Below are positions 15,267-24,232 of a stretch of 64,000 nucleotides of DNA, piece by piece. Origin of the DNA: Clostridia bacterium (GTDB lineage Bacteria; Bacillota; Clostridia; Lachnospirales; Lachnospiraceae); NCBI GenBank assembly GCA_910574835.1, contig CAJTDE010000001.1, forward strand, positions 1 through 64,000, read 5' to 3'. Position 1 is the stretch's first letter, and each line of letters starts with the position of its first letter. The notes under the pieces were generated by a model. That model saw only the letters and a list, made by a program, of their open reading frames with translations, had not been told where the DNA came from and ran no database searches. The position numbers and the translations under genes were made by a program.

Positions 15267-17852
15267 ATGAAAAGCATAGCTTTGCCGCATTTTTTAAAAA
15301 TCAGTATAGCCGTTATAATCTGCTTGAATATTTTCGTATTTTCATTTTTGGGAATATCTGTAAACAGAATGAGTGAAAACACGATTGAAAATATAGGCAC
15401 AACTTATATGGCCGGAATGAATGAGCAGGTGTCTCTGCATTTTGAAACAATCATTGCTCTGCGCCTGACGATGGCGGAATCCATTGCACACATTGCAGTA
15501 AATGAAGATAGTTCCGAATACGGTTCAAGGGAAGAAATTGAATACGGCGCGAGGGCAAGGCACTTTTTATGTGCTGCCTTATGTTCTTCTGACGGTGAAT
15601 TTGAAATGATTTACGGCGATCCGGTGAGGCCGAACAATCCCGAACAGTTTTTGGACAGTTTAAAAAAGGGGGAGCGCAAAGCAACCTCCGCAGTGGACAG
15701 CAGCGGGAATAATGTGATTTTGTTTGGCGTTCCCTGTGAATATCCGATGTCCGATGGCAGCAATAGCTTTGCGATTGTTGCAGGGCTTTCTTCGCAGTAT
15801 ATGGGTGAGGTCCTTTTTCTGGAATCGGACAGTCCGATGATTTATTCCTATGTGATACGCAAAGACGGGAGTTATGTGATTCGGGACCAGGGCGGTGCAA
15901 ACGAAAATTATTTTGACAGGCTTTATCAGATCTTTGACGGTCAGAATGAGGAAGCGGAATATTATATTGATCAAATGACAGCAGCGATGAATGAAAGCAA
16001 AGATTACTCCGTTATTTTGGAAAGCGGTGAGTCGCGCCGCCATCTGTACTGTACCGACCTGCCCTACTGTGAATGGTATCTGGTGACAGTTCTGCCATTT
16101 GACAAGCTGGATCATGCAATCTCAGGTATGAGCAGCCATTGGCTGATTCTTGTCTATGCCGCTTCTTTTGCCGTAGTTGTTATGCTTCTGTACATATTCT
16201 TTCAATATTTAAGAGTGTTAAAAAAACAAGTTTCCGAGTTGAAGCATATGAATACCGAAATGGATGCGGCGCGCAAGGCGGCTGAAAAGGCGCGGAAGGA
16301 AGCGGAACAGGCAAATGCGGCAAAGCAGGAATTTTTGTCCAGCATGAGCCATGATATACGGACGCCCATGAATGCGATTATCGGTATGACATCGATTGCT
16401 ATGGCCAACACACATAATCAGGAGCAGGTCCGGGAATGTCTGCGCAAAATCGCATTATCCAGCAGGCATCTGCTGGGGCTTATCAATGATGTGCTGGATA
16501 TGTCCAAGATTGAAAGCGGCAAAATGACACTGAACATTGTGCCGGTGTCGCTGCGGGAGGTGATGGATAGCATTGTAAATATTGTGCAGCCTCAGACCAA
16601 GGAGAAAAATCAGCAGTTCAGCGCGGCGGTCTACGAAATTCTGACGGAAGATGTATGCTGCGACAGTGTGCGCCTGAATCAAGTGCTGATTAATTTGCTG
16701 GGCAATGCCGTTAAATTTACACCGGAACATGGTTCTGTCCGGGTAGCTCTGTATCAGGAGGCTGTGCCGGAGAAGCCTTCCTGGGTTCGGACCCATTTTA
16801 TAGTGAAGGATACGGGAATTGGCATGTCGGAGGAATACCAAAAGGTAATATTTGAATCCTTCAGCAGAGAGGACAACGCCCGTGTGCAGAAGACAGAAGG
16901 CTCCGGTCTGGGAATGACAATTACTAAGTATATTGTAGATGCGATGGAAGGAAGCATTTCCGTCCAAAGCGAGCAGGGGAGGGGTACGGAGTTCCACGTT
17001 GTTTTTGATATGGAAAGGGCAAAGGAGCAGGAACCGGACAGAAGGCTTCCCAACTGGAATATGCTGATAGTGGAAGAGGATGAACGGTTATGCAGAAATG
17101 CGGCTGACACCTTAAAGTCAATCGGCATCAATTCTCAATGGTGCTTAAGCGCTGAACTTGCAATGGAAATGATAGCGGAACGCCGTTGCCAAAAGGATGA
17201 TTATCAGATAATTCTTCTGGGATGGAAATTGCCGGGCATAAGCGGGATTGAGGCGGCGCGGAAAATTCGTTCGAAATACGGGGAGGACAGTCCGGCTTTA
17301 TTAATCTCGGCCTGTGATTGGAGCGAGATGGAGGATGAGGCAAGAAAAGCGGGAATTTCCGGGTTTGTTTCGGAGCCTTTGTTTAAGTCGGCTTTGTTGG
17401 AGGCCCTTATGCCGTTTGCGGGGGCGTCGGATGAAAAGGTCGAAAAAGTCAGGGAAGAGAGTGATTCGGAGCTTAAAGGGAAGCGCATTTTGCTGGCGGA
17501 GGATAATGAACTTAACTGGGAGGTTGCAAGAGAGCTGCTTTCAGATCTTGAACTGGAATTGGATTGGGCTGAAAATGGGCAGATATGTTTATCTAAGTTC
17601 GAGGAATCTCCGGTTGGATATTATGATGCGATTATTATGGATGTGCGGATGCCTTTGATGGACGGATATGAGGCTACCGGGGCGATCCGGGGACTGGAAC
17701 GCGGGGATGCGGATATTCCGATTATTGCCATGACTGCCGATGCGTTTTCGGAAGATATTCAAAGGTGCCTGGAGTGCGGCATGAATGACCATTTGGCAAA
17801 GCCGATTGATATTGAGGTTGTTGCACAGAAGCTGAAAAAATATTTGAGATAA
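15267..17852 (+). CDS. membrane hybrid histidine kinase with two receiver domains, first degenerate
   Basis: An 861-residue kinase with a membrane helix at about 9-30, an extracytoplasmic Cache-like sensor to about 285, a second helix (WLILVYAASFAVVVMLLYIF), a coiled coil, H-box FLSSMSHDIRTPMNAIIG (His near 363), N-box LLGNAVKF, G1 DTGIGMS, G2 GSGLGMT, then two receiver domains. Receiver 1 (about 595-715) has G in place of the phospho-Asp (L-L-G-W-K-L-P-G) and also lacks the usual Lys, so it cannot accept phosphate normally. Receiver 2 (about 740-860) is complete (LLAEDNELN, IIMDVRMP, HLAKPID). ATG 15267 has GGAGA upstream; ATG 15249 is an alternative six codons longer. Confidence 0.9.
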   Translation: MKSIALPHFLKISIAVIICLNIFVFSFLGISVNRMSENTIENIGTTYMAGMNEQVSLHFETIIALRLTMAESIAHIAVNEDSSEYGSREEIEYGARARHFLCAALCSSDGEFEMIYGDPVRPNNPEQFLDSLKKGERKATSAVDSSGNNVILFGVPCEYPMSDGSNSFAIVAGLSSQYMGEVLFLESDSPMIYSYVIRKDGSYVIRDQGGANENYFDRLYQIFDGQNEEAEYYIDQMTAAMNESKDYSVILESGESRRHLYCTDLPYCEWYLVTVLPFDKLDHAISGMSSHWLILVYAASFAVVVMLLYIFFQYLRVLKKQVSELKHMNTEMDAARKAAEKARKEAEQANAAKQEFLSSMSHDIRTPMNAIIGMTSIAMANTHNQEQVRECLRKIALSSRHLLGLINDVLDMSKIESGKMTLNIVPVSLREVMDSIVNIVQPQTKEKNQQFSAAVYEILTEDVCCDSVRLNQVLINLLGNAVKFTPEHGSVRVALYQEAVPEKPSWVRTHFIVKDTGIGMSEEYQKVIFESFSREDNARVQKTEGSGLGMTITKYIVDAMEGSISVQSEQGRGTEFHVVFDMERAKEQEPDRRLPNWNMLIVEEDERLCRNAADTLKSIGINSQWCLSAELAMEMIAERRCQKDDYQIILLGWKLPGISGIEAARKIRSKYGEDSPALLISACDWSEMEDEARKAGISGFVSEPLFKSALLEALMPFAGASDEKVEKVREESDSELKGKRILLAEDNELNWEVARELLSDLELELDWAENGQICLSKFEESPVGYYDAIIMDVRMPLMDGYEATGAIRGLERGDADIPIIAMTADAFSEDIQRCLECGMNDHLAKPIDIEVVAQKLKKYLR

Positions 17853-17920
17853 GATTACCTATGAGGGCTGCTGCGAAATGTTTTTGCGGCAGTTCTTCTT
17901 TTATGTGGATATGTAATTAC

Positions 17921-17963
17921 AAAAGGCATTGCAAACGCCAAATGGTTTTTGCAATGCCTTTTT
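17921..17963 (+). terminator. strong intrinsic terminator after the second kinase
   Basis: AAAAGGCATTGCAAA (17921-17935) pairs with TTTGCAATGCCTTTTT (17948-17963), which ends in the T run. Confidence 0.9.
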
Positions 17964-17993
17964 CATGGAAATAAAAAAATAATAAAAAACCTC

Positions 17994-18055
17994 TTGACAT
18001 ATTATCAAAATAGTAATATCATAATCACAACAAAAAGATATTATTAAATTGATAA
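17994..18055 (+). promoter_or_regulatory. promoter with a large palindromic operator (SPFH operon)
   Basis: TTGACA at 17994-17999 with a likely -10 TATCAT at 18017-18022 (17-base spacer). A near-perfect inverted repeat overlaps it: TTATCAAAATAGTAATATC (18002-18020) and GATATTATTAAATTGATAA (18037-18055), 19-base arms with three mismatches and a 16-base spacer. The left arm fills the spacer between -35 and -10, so a dimeric repressor bound there would block the promoter. The regulator is not encoded nearby. Confidence 0.65.
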
Positions 18056-18121
18056 TAACAAACAAATAAAAAGTCCGACTAAGAAAAGTCAAGTGCTTAT
18101 AAGAAATGCATTTTGCCGGAC

Positions 18122-18237
18122 GGTAAAGTTGCAAAGGCGCACGAGAGGAACTTTCATGAGTGCCCTTTCGAATGAAAGTTTCTCTCATTACAGGTGTGCC
18201 GAAGCGACTTTACCCTTTAGTGCTATCGCGCAGCGAT
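18122..18237 (+). ncRNA. structured leader element of the SPFH gene, shared with argF leader
   Basis: GGTAAAGTTGC (18122-18132) pairs with GCGACTTTACC (18204-18214); GGCGCAC (18136-18142) pairs with GTGTGCC (18194-18200) across an AAA/GAA internal loop; GAGAGGAACTTTCAT (18143-18157) pairs with ATGAAAGTTTCTCTC (18172-18186); then CTTTAGTGC and a small hairpin ATCGC-GCA-GCGAT (18225-18237) four bases before AAGGAGG. The last 44 bases recur, 40/44 identical, before argF at 50801-50844, with a compensatory A-T to G-C change in the small hairpin. Confidence 0.6.
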
Positions 18238-18255
18238 TTAAAAGGAGGAATAACT

Positions 18256-19272
18256 ATGGCAATCAAGTACAAAAAATTCGAACCCACCGAATACGTAATG
18301 AAAATCAAAAAGGGAAGAATCATCCAGGAAGGTCTGGGCCTCTCCTTTTTCTACAACACCATGACAACAAGCATGATGGTACTCCCGACAACAGCCTTTG
18401 ACACCAGCTTTGTCTACGACGACATTATGACCGCAGACTTTCAGAAGATCAACGTCCAGGGCGACATCTCCTACACCATTGCGGATTACAAAAAAGCAGC
18501 CAAGATGGTAGATTTTTCCTACCGGAATCAAAAGAGGGATCAGGAGCACACCTTAACGGAAGCCCGCCAGAAGATGGCAAAGCGCGTAATGAATCTCGCA
18601 AAGGTCTACACTACCAAATACATCAGCACCAAAAACATCCGCCAGGTGATAAAATCCGCCGACGAGCTTGCGGATATTCTAAAGACGGCCCTAAAGGAAG
18701 ATGAAACCATCCAGGAGCTGGGCCTTAAGGTTATCGCCATCTCCATACTCGGCATATCCCCGCAGCCGGACACCCGAAGAGCGCTGGAAGCCGCAACCCG
18801 GGAGGAGATATTGAAGCAGCAGGACGACGCCGTCTACAAGCGCCGCAATTCCGCCATCGAGCAGGAGCGCATTATCAAGGAAAATGAGCTGAACACCGAG
18901 ATCAAGATCGCCGAGAAGGAAAGAGAAAAGCAGGAAAAAAGCATGGAAACAAAACGCATGATGCAGGAAAAGCAGGCCGAGCTTGACGCCGGAAGAATCG
19001 CAAACGACATTGCACTGGAGGAAGAAAATCAAAAGCTTGTGGAGCTTCAGACCGAAAACGAAAAAAAGAAATCCGAGGCCAAAGCCTACGATTCGGAGGT
19101 GCTGCTCCGTACCTTTGCAGGCGTAGACACGGAAATCATCAAGGCTTTGGCAGTCAGCGGAATGGACAGCAAAGCCCTTATAGCAAAAGCATTTGCGGAG
19201 ATAGGCGACAAAGCGGACAAAATCGGCGTCCTAAACGTTTCCCCCGACTTACTGGAAGCGCTGGCACACTAA
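18256..19272 (+). CDS. SPFH (band 7/stomatin-like) domain protein
   Basis: A 338-residue protein with an SPFH core in the first 170 residues (FDTSFVYDDIMTADFQKINVQGDISYTI, then the helical KVYTTKYISTKNIRQVI) and a long charged coiled coil at about 190-300 (EQERIIKENELNTEIKIAEKEREKQEKSME). It has no N-terminal membrane helix, unlike classic stomatins. SPFH proteins form oligomeric membrane-associated scaffolds. The neighbouring NAD-kinase-like gene 36 bases downstream suggests a two-gene unit; the combined role is unknown. ATG 18256 follows AAAGGAGG. The coding strand is unusually C-rich and G-poor relative to the flanking genes. Confidence 0.85.
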   Translation: MAIKYKKFEPTEYVMKIKKGRIIQEGLGLSFFYNTMTTSMMVLPTTAFDTSFVYDDIMTADFQKINVQGDISYTIADYKKAAKMVDFSYRNQKRDQEHTLTEARQKMAKRVMNLAKVYTTKYISTKNIRQVIKSADELADILKTALKEDETIQELGLKVIAISILGISPQPDTRRALEAATREEILKQQDDAVYKRRNSAIEQERIIKENELNTEIKIAEKEREKQEKSMETKRMMQEKQAELDAGRIANDIALEEENQKLVELQTENEKKKSEAKAYDSEVLLRTFAGVDTEIIKALAVSGMDSKALIAKAFAEIGDKADKIGVLNVSPDLLEALAH

Positions 19273-19308
19273 AACAGTAAAACAACAGGCAAAAGGGTGG
19301 TGAAAAAC

Positions 19309-20250
19309 ATGAAGCAGATACCGGAGCGCAGCATGAACAAGGTGATCGTAGTAACCAGAAAAACAAGGCTCACAGAGCTGATACAAAAATACAACACCTT
19401 CGAGCAGGCGAAATTTTACATCGAACATCTGGGAGCAGACTTTTCAGACTATATTCAGGAGGACCGAACCTATCGGGAGGCCGTAAAAAAAGTCGTCGCC
19501 CAGGCCGAAAAATATGCGAGAGTTCAGGAGGTAGACCGAACATTTTTCCCCAATCTCCTTCTTGGCAAAGAGGACATTATCATCACCGTAGGCCAAGACG
19601 GACTGGTGGCAAATGTAATGAAATACCTGAACAACCACCCTTTAATCGGGGTAAATCCCGATATCAGGCGCTGGGACGGCGTACTCCTTCCCTTTGAACC
19701 GGGCGATCTGGCGAGGATTCTTCCGGCTGTCCTGGGAAAAAATTATCGCCAAAAGGCCGTTACTATGGCAAAGGCATCTTTCCGGGACGGTCAGGAAATG
19801 CTTGCGGTCAACGACTTGTTCATAGGCCCCCGGACACACACCTCGGCTCAATACGAACTTCAGTGGAACAAAAAAACAGAATCCCAGTCCTCAAGCGGCA
19901 TTATCGTGTCTACCGGTCTTGGCGCCACCGGCTGGCACAAATCCATTATAACCCAGGCAAGACAGATAGCCGGGGCCTTAAAAGGAGGAAGTGCCATTTC
20001 CTGCGAGACGCCGGACTGGGCCGCAGACCGCCTCACCTTTGTGGTAAGAGAGCCGTATCCGAGCAGATCCACCCAGGCAGAGATTGTCTATGGAAAGCTG
20101 GGAAAGGTAGACACCTTCCGCATTGTTTCCAAAATGGCGGTAAGCGGCGTAGTATTTTCAGACGGAATGGAGAGCGACGCCATAGAGTTTAACGCCGGAA
20201 GCGAGATCGAGATTGGCATCGCGGATAAGAAAGGAAATCTTGTGGTGTAA
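19309..20250 (+). CDS. NAD-kinase-like protein (diverged)
   Basis: A 313-residue protein whose central part follows the ATP-NAD kinase/diacylglycerol-kinase fold: I-I-I-T-V-G-Q-D-G-L-V-A-N-V (canonical GGDGT is here G-Q-D-G), P-L-I-G-V-N-P-D-I, A-V-N-D-L-F-I-G and S-T-G-L-G-A-T-G-W-H-K-S in place of the TGSTAYSLSAGG loop. The N-terminal 100 residues are an extension without a recognised domain (RKTRLTELIQKYNTFEQAKFY). Whether it phosphorylates NAD, a sugar or nothing is open; the substituted second Gly of the GGDG motif is notable. GTG 19297 is in frame, but AGGGTGGTG before ATG 19309 favours this start. Confidence 0.75.
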   Translation: MKQIPERSMNKVIVVTRKTRLTELIQKYNTFEQAKFYIEHLGADFSDYIQEDRTYREAVKKVVAQAEKYARVQEVDRTFFPNLLLGKEDIIITVGQDGLVANVMKYLNNHPLIGVNPDIRRWDGVLLPFEPGDLARILPAVLGKNYRQKAVTMAKASFRDGQEMLAVNDLFIGPRTHTSAQYELQWNKKTESQSSSGIIVSTGLGATGWHKSIITQARQIAGALKGGSAISCETPDWAADRLTFVVREPYPSRSTQAEIVYGKLGKVDTFRIVSKMAVSGVVFSDGMESDAIEFNAGSEIEIGIADKKGNLVV

Positions 20251-20272
20251 AAGTGCAAATCATGATAATCAT

Positions 20273-20324
20273 GTGCCGGTATCATTTCTGTATAAACTTC
20301 CTTTATACAAATGATATCGCGCAC
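20273..20324. terminator. long hairpin between convergent genes
   Basis: GTGC..GGTATCATTT..TGTATAAA (20273-20296) against TTTATACAAATGATATC..GCAC (20302-20324), a stem of over 20 pairs with two small bulges. No strong T run on either side, so it is a likely but not certain bidirectional terminator. Confidence 0.55.
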
Positions 20325-20346
20325 AATCATAAGATAGCAAAAGCAG

Positions 20347-22275
20347 CTACAATATTTTAGGCGGACAGGTATGATTGTAAATCAACTGTTCAAAATCCTT
20401 AAAGGAATTGCAGGCCCGGGCCTCCTGTATGATATTCTTATCCCCAAATAACGAAACCAGGGATTCGTATAATTCCCTGAACGCAGTTTTATCCGCTTTA
20501 TTAATGGCCAGCAAAAATATAAGATAGACCGTATTCCCGCCCCATTGAAATCCGCTTTTCGAAATAGCAATCGTAATGCTTGTTTTAACTGCATTCATAT
20601 CAACGGAATGGGGAATGGCAATATTGCCGAAGGCAGTCGTGGCCGCATTCTCTCTTTTGAGCACACTGGCTTCAAAGTCATGATCAACATATTCCTTTTG
20701 CTGAAGGATTCCGCACAGATAAGTTATAATCTCTTCCCGATTATTCGGCTCCGGGTTAATGAAAAACAGATCGCTTTCAAAAAAAGTATGGAAATTTGTC
20801 CGCAGCTTTTTGTTCTTATCGGTATCCTGTCTTTTCAAAATCGCATCATAAATTATATTATACTGCGCGCTCAGATTAAAAGGCGAGATCTGAACAACAT
20901 CACAGCCGTATGAGTGCTTAAGCGGAATCGTTGTAAGCAGCAAAGAAAAGGATAAATTCTTTAAATCATTTTCATTATATACATTTCCTATAATATCCAA
21001 TTGATTCCCGAAATTAAAAAGAAGACTGTTCAGCAGCTCCGTAGAAATATCCCGGTAATTCGGACATAAAAGTACCGTGCGGATTTTGGAAAGGCTCATA
21101 TTTTGACGTTCGATTTCCGCACCGATATGTATGGCAAGAAATGCAATCTCATCTTCATTGATAGACAGATGATAGCGCTCCATCAGATCAAGTCCAATGT
21201 AAATAGCAATATCAAAGATGATGGGATTGTTTAACTTGATTGACTCGGCCAAAGGATTGTTGGTAAAGCGTCCCAGCTTTGCACGGAGGATTAGGTTTTC
21301 CAAATGCAGCGTGAAAGCCGTAGTAAATCTCTCGTCGCTGAGGTCTATGAGGTAATGGCTGTTCACCTGATCCACATAATAATCAGTTAAGGACAAAAAT
21401 TCATTGCCAATCAATTTTTTCAGCTCTGTTTTGGACGCCGGAAGCGAAGAGGTCGCGTGAGCTTTGATAAGCATATGGATCTCAAATTTCTCATAAGGAT
21501 TTAAATGCAGCAGAAACTGGCCCTCCAGTTGTTCAAAAAGCTCCTGTAGCAGCGAAGCCTCGGACTGACTCTCAATTGAAAGAGCGGTTTCTCCCATATT
21601 CAGTTCGTTGCCGGCCAGGTTCCGTTCAATAAGAATGAGAAGCTGCAGCAAAATATTAACGGCAGCAAAATCATTCAGATAATAATTATGTCTTTTGAAT
21701 GTGGAAAACAGAAGCTTATGTAAAGCTTCCACATCAATATGATAAAAACATTCGCCAAGCTGCTGAATGTCAAGAAAGCGGGCATTGCTCTCCTCATTGA
21801 TGATATAACTAATTAAACGCCGCTTATCCTTTTCACTTCCCATGATCTTCACACAGTCATTTTTGCATATAAACTCCACATGATAGGCGGAAAAGGTTTT
21901 GTTCATTTTCGCAATTACCGACTTGATGGTAGAATAGCTGATACACAGATAGTCACAAAGCTCAAAGAGATCCAGCGAAGAGGTATGCTCCAGAATCAAT
22001 TGCTTGATAATGTAAAAAGCACGCTCTTCTCCGGTTTGCGGAATAGCGGAATCGTGATGATCATTCAGCAGCAGATTATAGGAAAGCTGCCGGTTGATTT
22101 GGTAACCCTGGCGGGAGGAAAGAATGATCTTTTTATCGTAGAGAAGATTAATCTCGCTGACATAATTCTTTACGGAGCGGGCGGAGATTTGCAAAACATT
22201 GGCAAGCTCCATGCTTTTAACCGTCCGGTTTTGCTGGGAAAGATATTGAATTAATTCGCTTTGCTTCTTTTTCAT
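20347..22275 (-). CDS. licR: PRD-containing transcriptional activator, LicR/BglG-type with PTS EIIB- and EIIA-like domains
   Basis: A 642-residue regulator. Two N-terminal helix-turn-helix domains (about 1-60, and 85-170, including L-F-E-L-C-D-Y-L-C-I-S-Y-S-T-I-K), two PTS-regulation domains with candidate phosphorylation His (L-I-K-A-H-A-T near 290; L-A-I-H-I-G-A-E-I-E-R near 400), an EIIB-like domain with Cys (V-L-L-C-P-N-Y near 420) and a C-terminal EIIA domain with G-N-I-A-I-P-H-S-V-D. Such proteins activate a divergent sugar PTS operon when phosphorylated by HPr and not by their cognate EIIB. It is divergent from a cellobiose-type PTS operon, its probable target. Confidence 0.9.
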   Translation of the reverse strand: MKKKQSELIQYLSQQNRTVKSMELANVLQISARSVKNYVSEINLLYDKKIILSSRQGYQINRQLSYNLLLNDHHDSAIPQTGEERAFYIIKQLILEHTSSLDLFELCDYLCISYSTIKSVIAKMNKTFSAYHVEFICKNDCVKIMGSEKDKRRLISYIINEESNARFLDIQQLGECFYHIDVEALHKLLFSTFKRHNYYLNDFAAVNILLQLLILIERNLAGNELNMGETALSIESQSEASLLQELFEQLEGQFLLHLNPYEKFEIHMLIKAHATSSLPASKTELKKLIGNEFLSLTDYYVDQVNSHYLIDLSDERFTTAFTLHLENLILRAKLGRFTNNPLAESIKLNNPIIFDIAIYIGLDLMERYHLSINEDEIAFLAIHIGAEIERQNMSLSKIRTVLLCPNYRDISTELLNSLLFNFGNQLDIIGNVYNENDLKNLSFSLLLTTIPLKHSYGCDVVQISPFNLSAQYNIIYDAILKRQDTDKNKKLRTNFHTFFESDLFFINPEPNNREEIITYLCGILQQKEYVDHDFEASVLKRENAATTAFGNIAIPHSVDMNAVKTSITIAISKSGFQWGGNTVYLIFLLAINKADKTAFRELYESLVSLFGDKNIIQEARACNSFKDFEQLIYNHTCPPKIL

Positions 22276-22589
22276 TCGGATACCTTCTTTCGCCCTCTTA
22301 AGTCAGCTGAATCTTTCCGTTTTATTATAGCCATAAACGAGATTTTAAAACAACTACTCTTTTTCCCTGCTATGGTGAAAGGGTATAATATAAAAAATGC
22401 CCCATAAAGGGGAAAATAAATGTTTATGAATCTGCACCAATAGAAGGCAAATGTCAAGTTGAGAATCATCGGGAAGTCATTCATAATAAGGGCATTGAGA
22501 GTTACTGTTCACACATCGCATGAAGTGAACCGTAACCATCGATAGGGACGTCCATAGGAAACGTGTAACGAAAGGAGAAGTTGAGGCAA
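22276..22589 (+). promoter_or_regulatory. divergent control region of the PTS operon
   Basis: No gene. Holds a -10 box TATAAT at 22384-22389, a small CCCC-ATAAA-GGGG hairpin near 22400-22412, and an inverted repeat GTTACTGTTCAC (22501-22512) / GTGAACCGTAAC (22525-22536) with one mismatch, which could be an activator site or, if transcribed, a leader hairpin. AAAGGAG at 22570-22576 precedes the IIB gene. Confidence 0.5.
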
Positions 22590-22907
22590 ATGGAAAATAT
22601 TAGAGTGTTGTTATGCTGCGGAGCAGGCATGTCCAGCGGTTTCCTTGCAAGCAATGCAAGAAAGGCAGCCAAAAAGCAAAAGCTTTCCATAAGCGTTGAA
22701 GCGAGAAGTCATTCGGAAGCAGGAGAAATGATAGGCTCCATTGACATTCTGCTGCTCGGACCGCATTATGCGGCAGAGCTTGACAAGTTTAAAATCCTGG
22801 CAGATCCCTATGGGGTTCCGGTTATGGTGATTCCCCAGGATATTTACGCTATGCTGGACGGGGAACGTTTACTGAAGCTGGTAACGGAAGTTATGAATAA
22901 ACAGTAA
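22590..22907 (+). CDS. celA: PTS lactose/cellobiose-type EIIB
   Basis: A 105-residue cytoplasmic phosphocarrier with the family start I-R-V-L-L-C-C-G-A-G-M-S-S-G (phospho-Cys near residue 9 or 10) and the later L-L-G-P-H-Y segment. It takes phosphate from the EIIA encoded downstream and passes it to sugar bound by EIIC. A TTG codon at 22581 lies three codons upstream with the better Shine-Dalgarno spacing; ATG 22590 matches the family start. First gene of the PTS operon. Confidence 0.93.
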   Translation: MENIRVLLCCGAGMSSGFLASNARKAAKKQKLSISVEARSHSEAGEMIGSIDILLLGPHYAAELDKFKILADPYGVPVMVIPQDIYAMLDGERLLKLVTEVMNKQ

Positions 22908-22963
22908 TATCCTTCATAAGAGCGTGCTTGAAAGGATATTGAGGATTAAAATCAGGAGGGAAA

Positions 22964-24214
22964 ATGATGATGAAGAAATTTATGGACTGGCTTGCAAATT
23001 CATTTGCACCGTCTGCAAGCAAGCTGTTTAGCAGGCCCTGGCTCTCAGCGGTTTCCAGTTGTATGCAAAAGGTGGTTCCGTTTATTTTGACCGGTTCTGT
23101 TGTGTATGTTTATAATGTTGCAAGGTATTTTCTTCCGGCATTGCCGGATCTTTCGCCCATTGCTTCCTACAGCTTTGGACTTATTACATTGATTGTGGCA
23201 TTTATGATGACAAATCAGTGTATGGAGAAGCTCAACCACCCGGAGTATACCATCAACGGCGGACTTGCTTCCATTTGTATCTTATTTATGGGGGTTATGC
23301 CTAAGGGCGAGAGTGCGGATCTGGCGACCCTGATGAGCAATCTGGGCGCATCGGGAATTGCGGTGGGAATGATTATCGGTCTTTTTGTAAGTATTATATT
23401 TCACTTGTGGGGAAAGCTGCATTTCTTAAAGGGCAGCAGTATTCCGGATTTCCTGACTGGCTGGATCAATACCATTTTGCCGTTTGTTATTTCGCTTTCC
23501 ATTGGTATGGTACTGTTTAACGCGCTGAACATAGACTTGTTCCAGGTTGTTCTGGCAACCATTAAGCCTGTTACAAATTTTGCACAGACCTTGCCCGGAT
23601 TCATTTTAATTTGCCTGATTCCTGCATTTTTCTATACGCTGGGTGTATCAAGCTGGCTGTGGGATGCGGTGACAATGCCGATCTTTCTGACAGGTATCCA
23701 GGCCAATATTGATGCGGTAGCGGCAGGACAGCCTGCGCTGAATATTGTTACATATGAAGCAACCTTTACAATGGCATTTGTTACAATCGGAGGTATGTGT
23801 GCGACATTGGGGCTGAATCTTCTGATGTGCATTTCAAAGTCAAAGCAGCTGAAAACAATGGGACGTGTTTTCCTGGTACCTTCCATATTTAATATCAACG
23901 AACCCGTGATGTTCGGCGCTCCGGTGGTATTTAACCCGATTTTGATGCTGCCGGCATGGATCAACGCTGTTGTAGGTCCTGTGTATGTATGGCTCTTAAT
24001 GGGCAGCGGATTGTTAAAGATTCCGTCAAAGCTCATTCATGTCGGACAGATTCCGGCTCCTTTCAGCAGCATGCTTGTAACGGAGGACTTCCGGGCCATT
24101 ATTTGGTGGGTCGTGTATCTGGCGATTAACATTTTGATATGGTATCCGTTCTTTAAAGTATATGAGAAAACGAAGCTTGCGGAAGAGCAGGCAATGGCGG
24201 CAGAGAATCATTAG
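22964..24214 (+). CDS. celB: PTS cellobiose-type EIIC
   Basis: A 416-residue membrane protein of the lactose/cellobiose EIIC family with about ten hydrophobic segments. The conserved stretch P-S-I-F-N-I-N-E-P-V-M-F-G-A-P-V-V-F-N-P (about 306-325) contains the Asn-Glu-Pro motif of the sugar-binding site. It forms the membrane channel that imports and phosphorylates a beta-glucoside disaccharide. Starts after AGGAGGGAAA. Confidence 0.95.
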   Translation: MMMKKFMDWLANSFAPSASKLFSRPWLSAVSSCMQKVVPFILTGSVVYVYNVARYFLPALPDLSPIASYSFGLITLIVAFMMTNQCMEKLNHPEYTINGGLASICILFMGVMPKGESADLATLMSNLGASGIAVGMIIGLFVSIIFHLWGKLHFLKGSSIPDFLTGWINTILPFVISLSIGMVLFNALNIDLFQVVLATIKPVTNFAQTLPGFILICLIPAFFYTLGVSSWLWDAVTMPIFLTGIQANIDAVAAGQPALNIVTYEATFTMAFVTIGGMCATLGLNLLMCISKSKQLKTMGRVFLVPSIFNINEPVMFGAPVVFNPILMLPAWINAVVGPVYVWLLMGSGLLKIPSKLIHVGQIPAPFSSMLVTEDFRAIIWWVVYLAINILIWYPFFKVYEKTKLAEEQAMAAENH

Positions 24215-24232
24215 AAAGGAAAATGGGATAAC

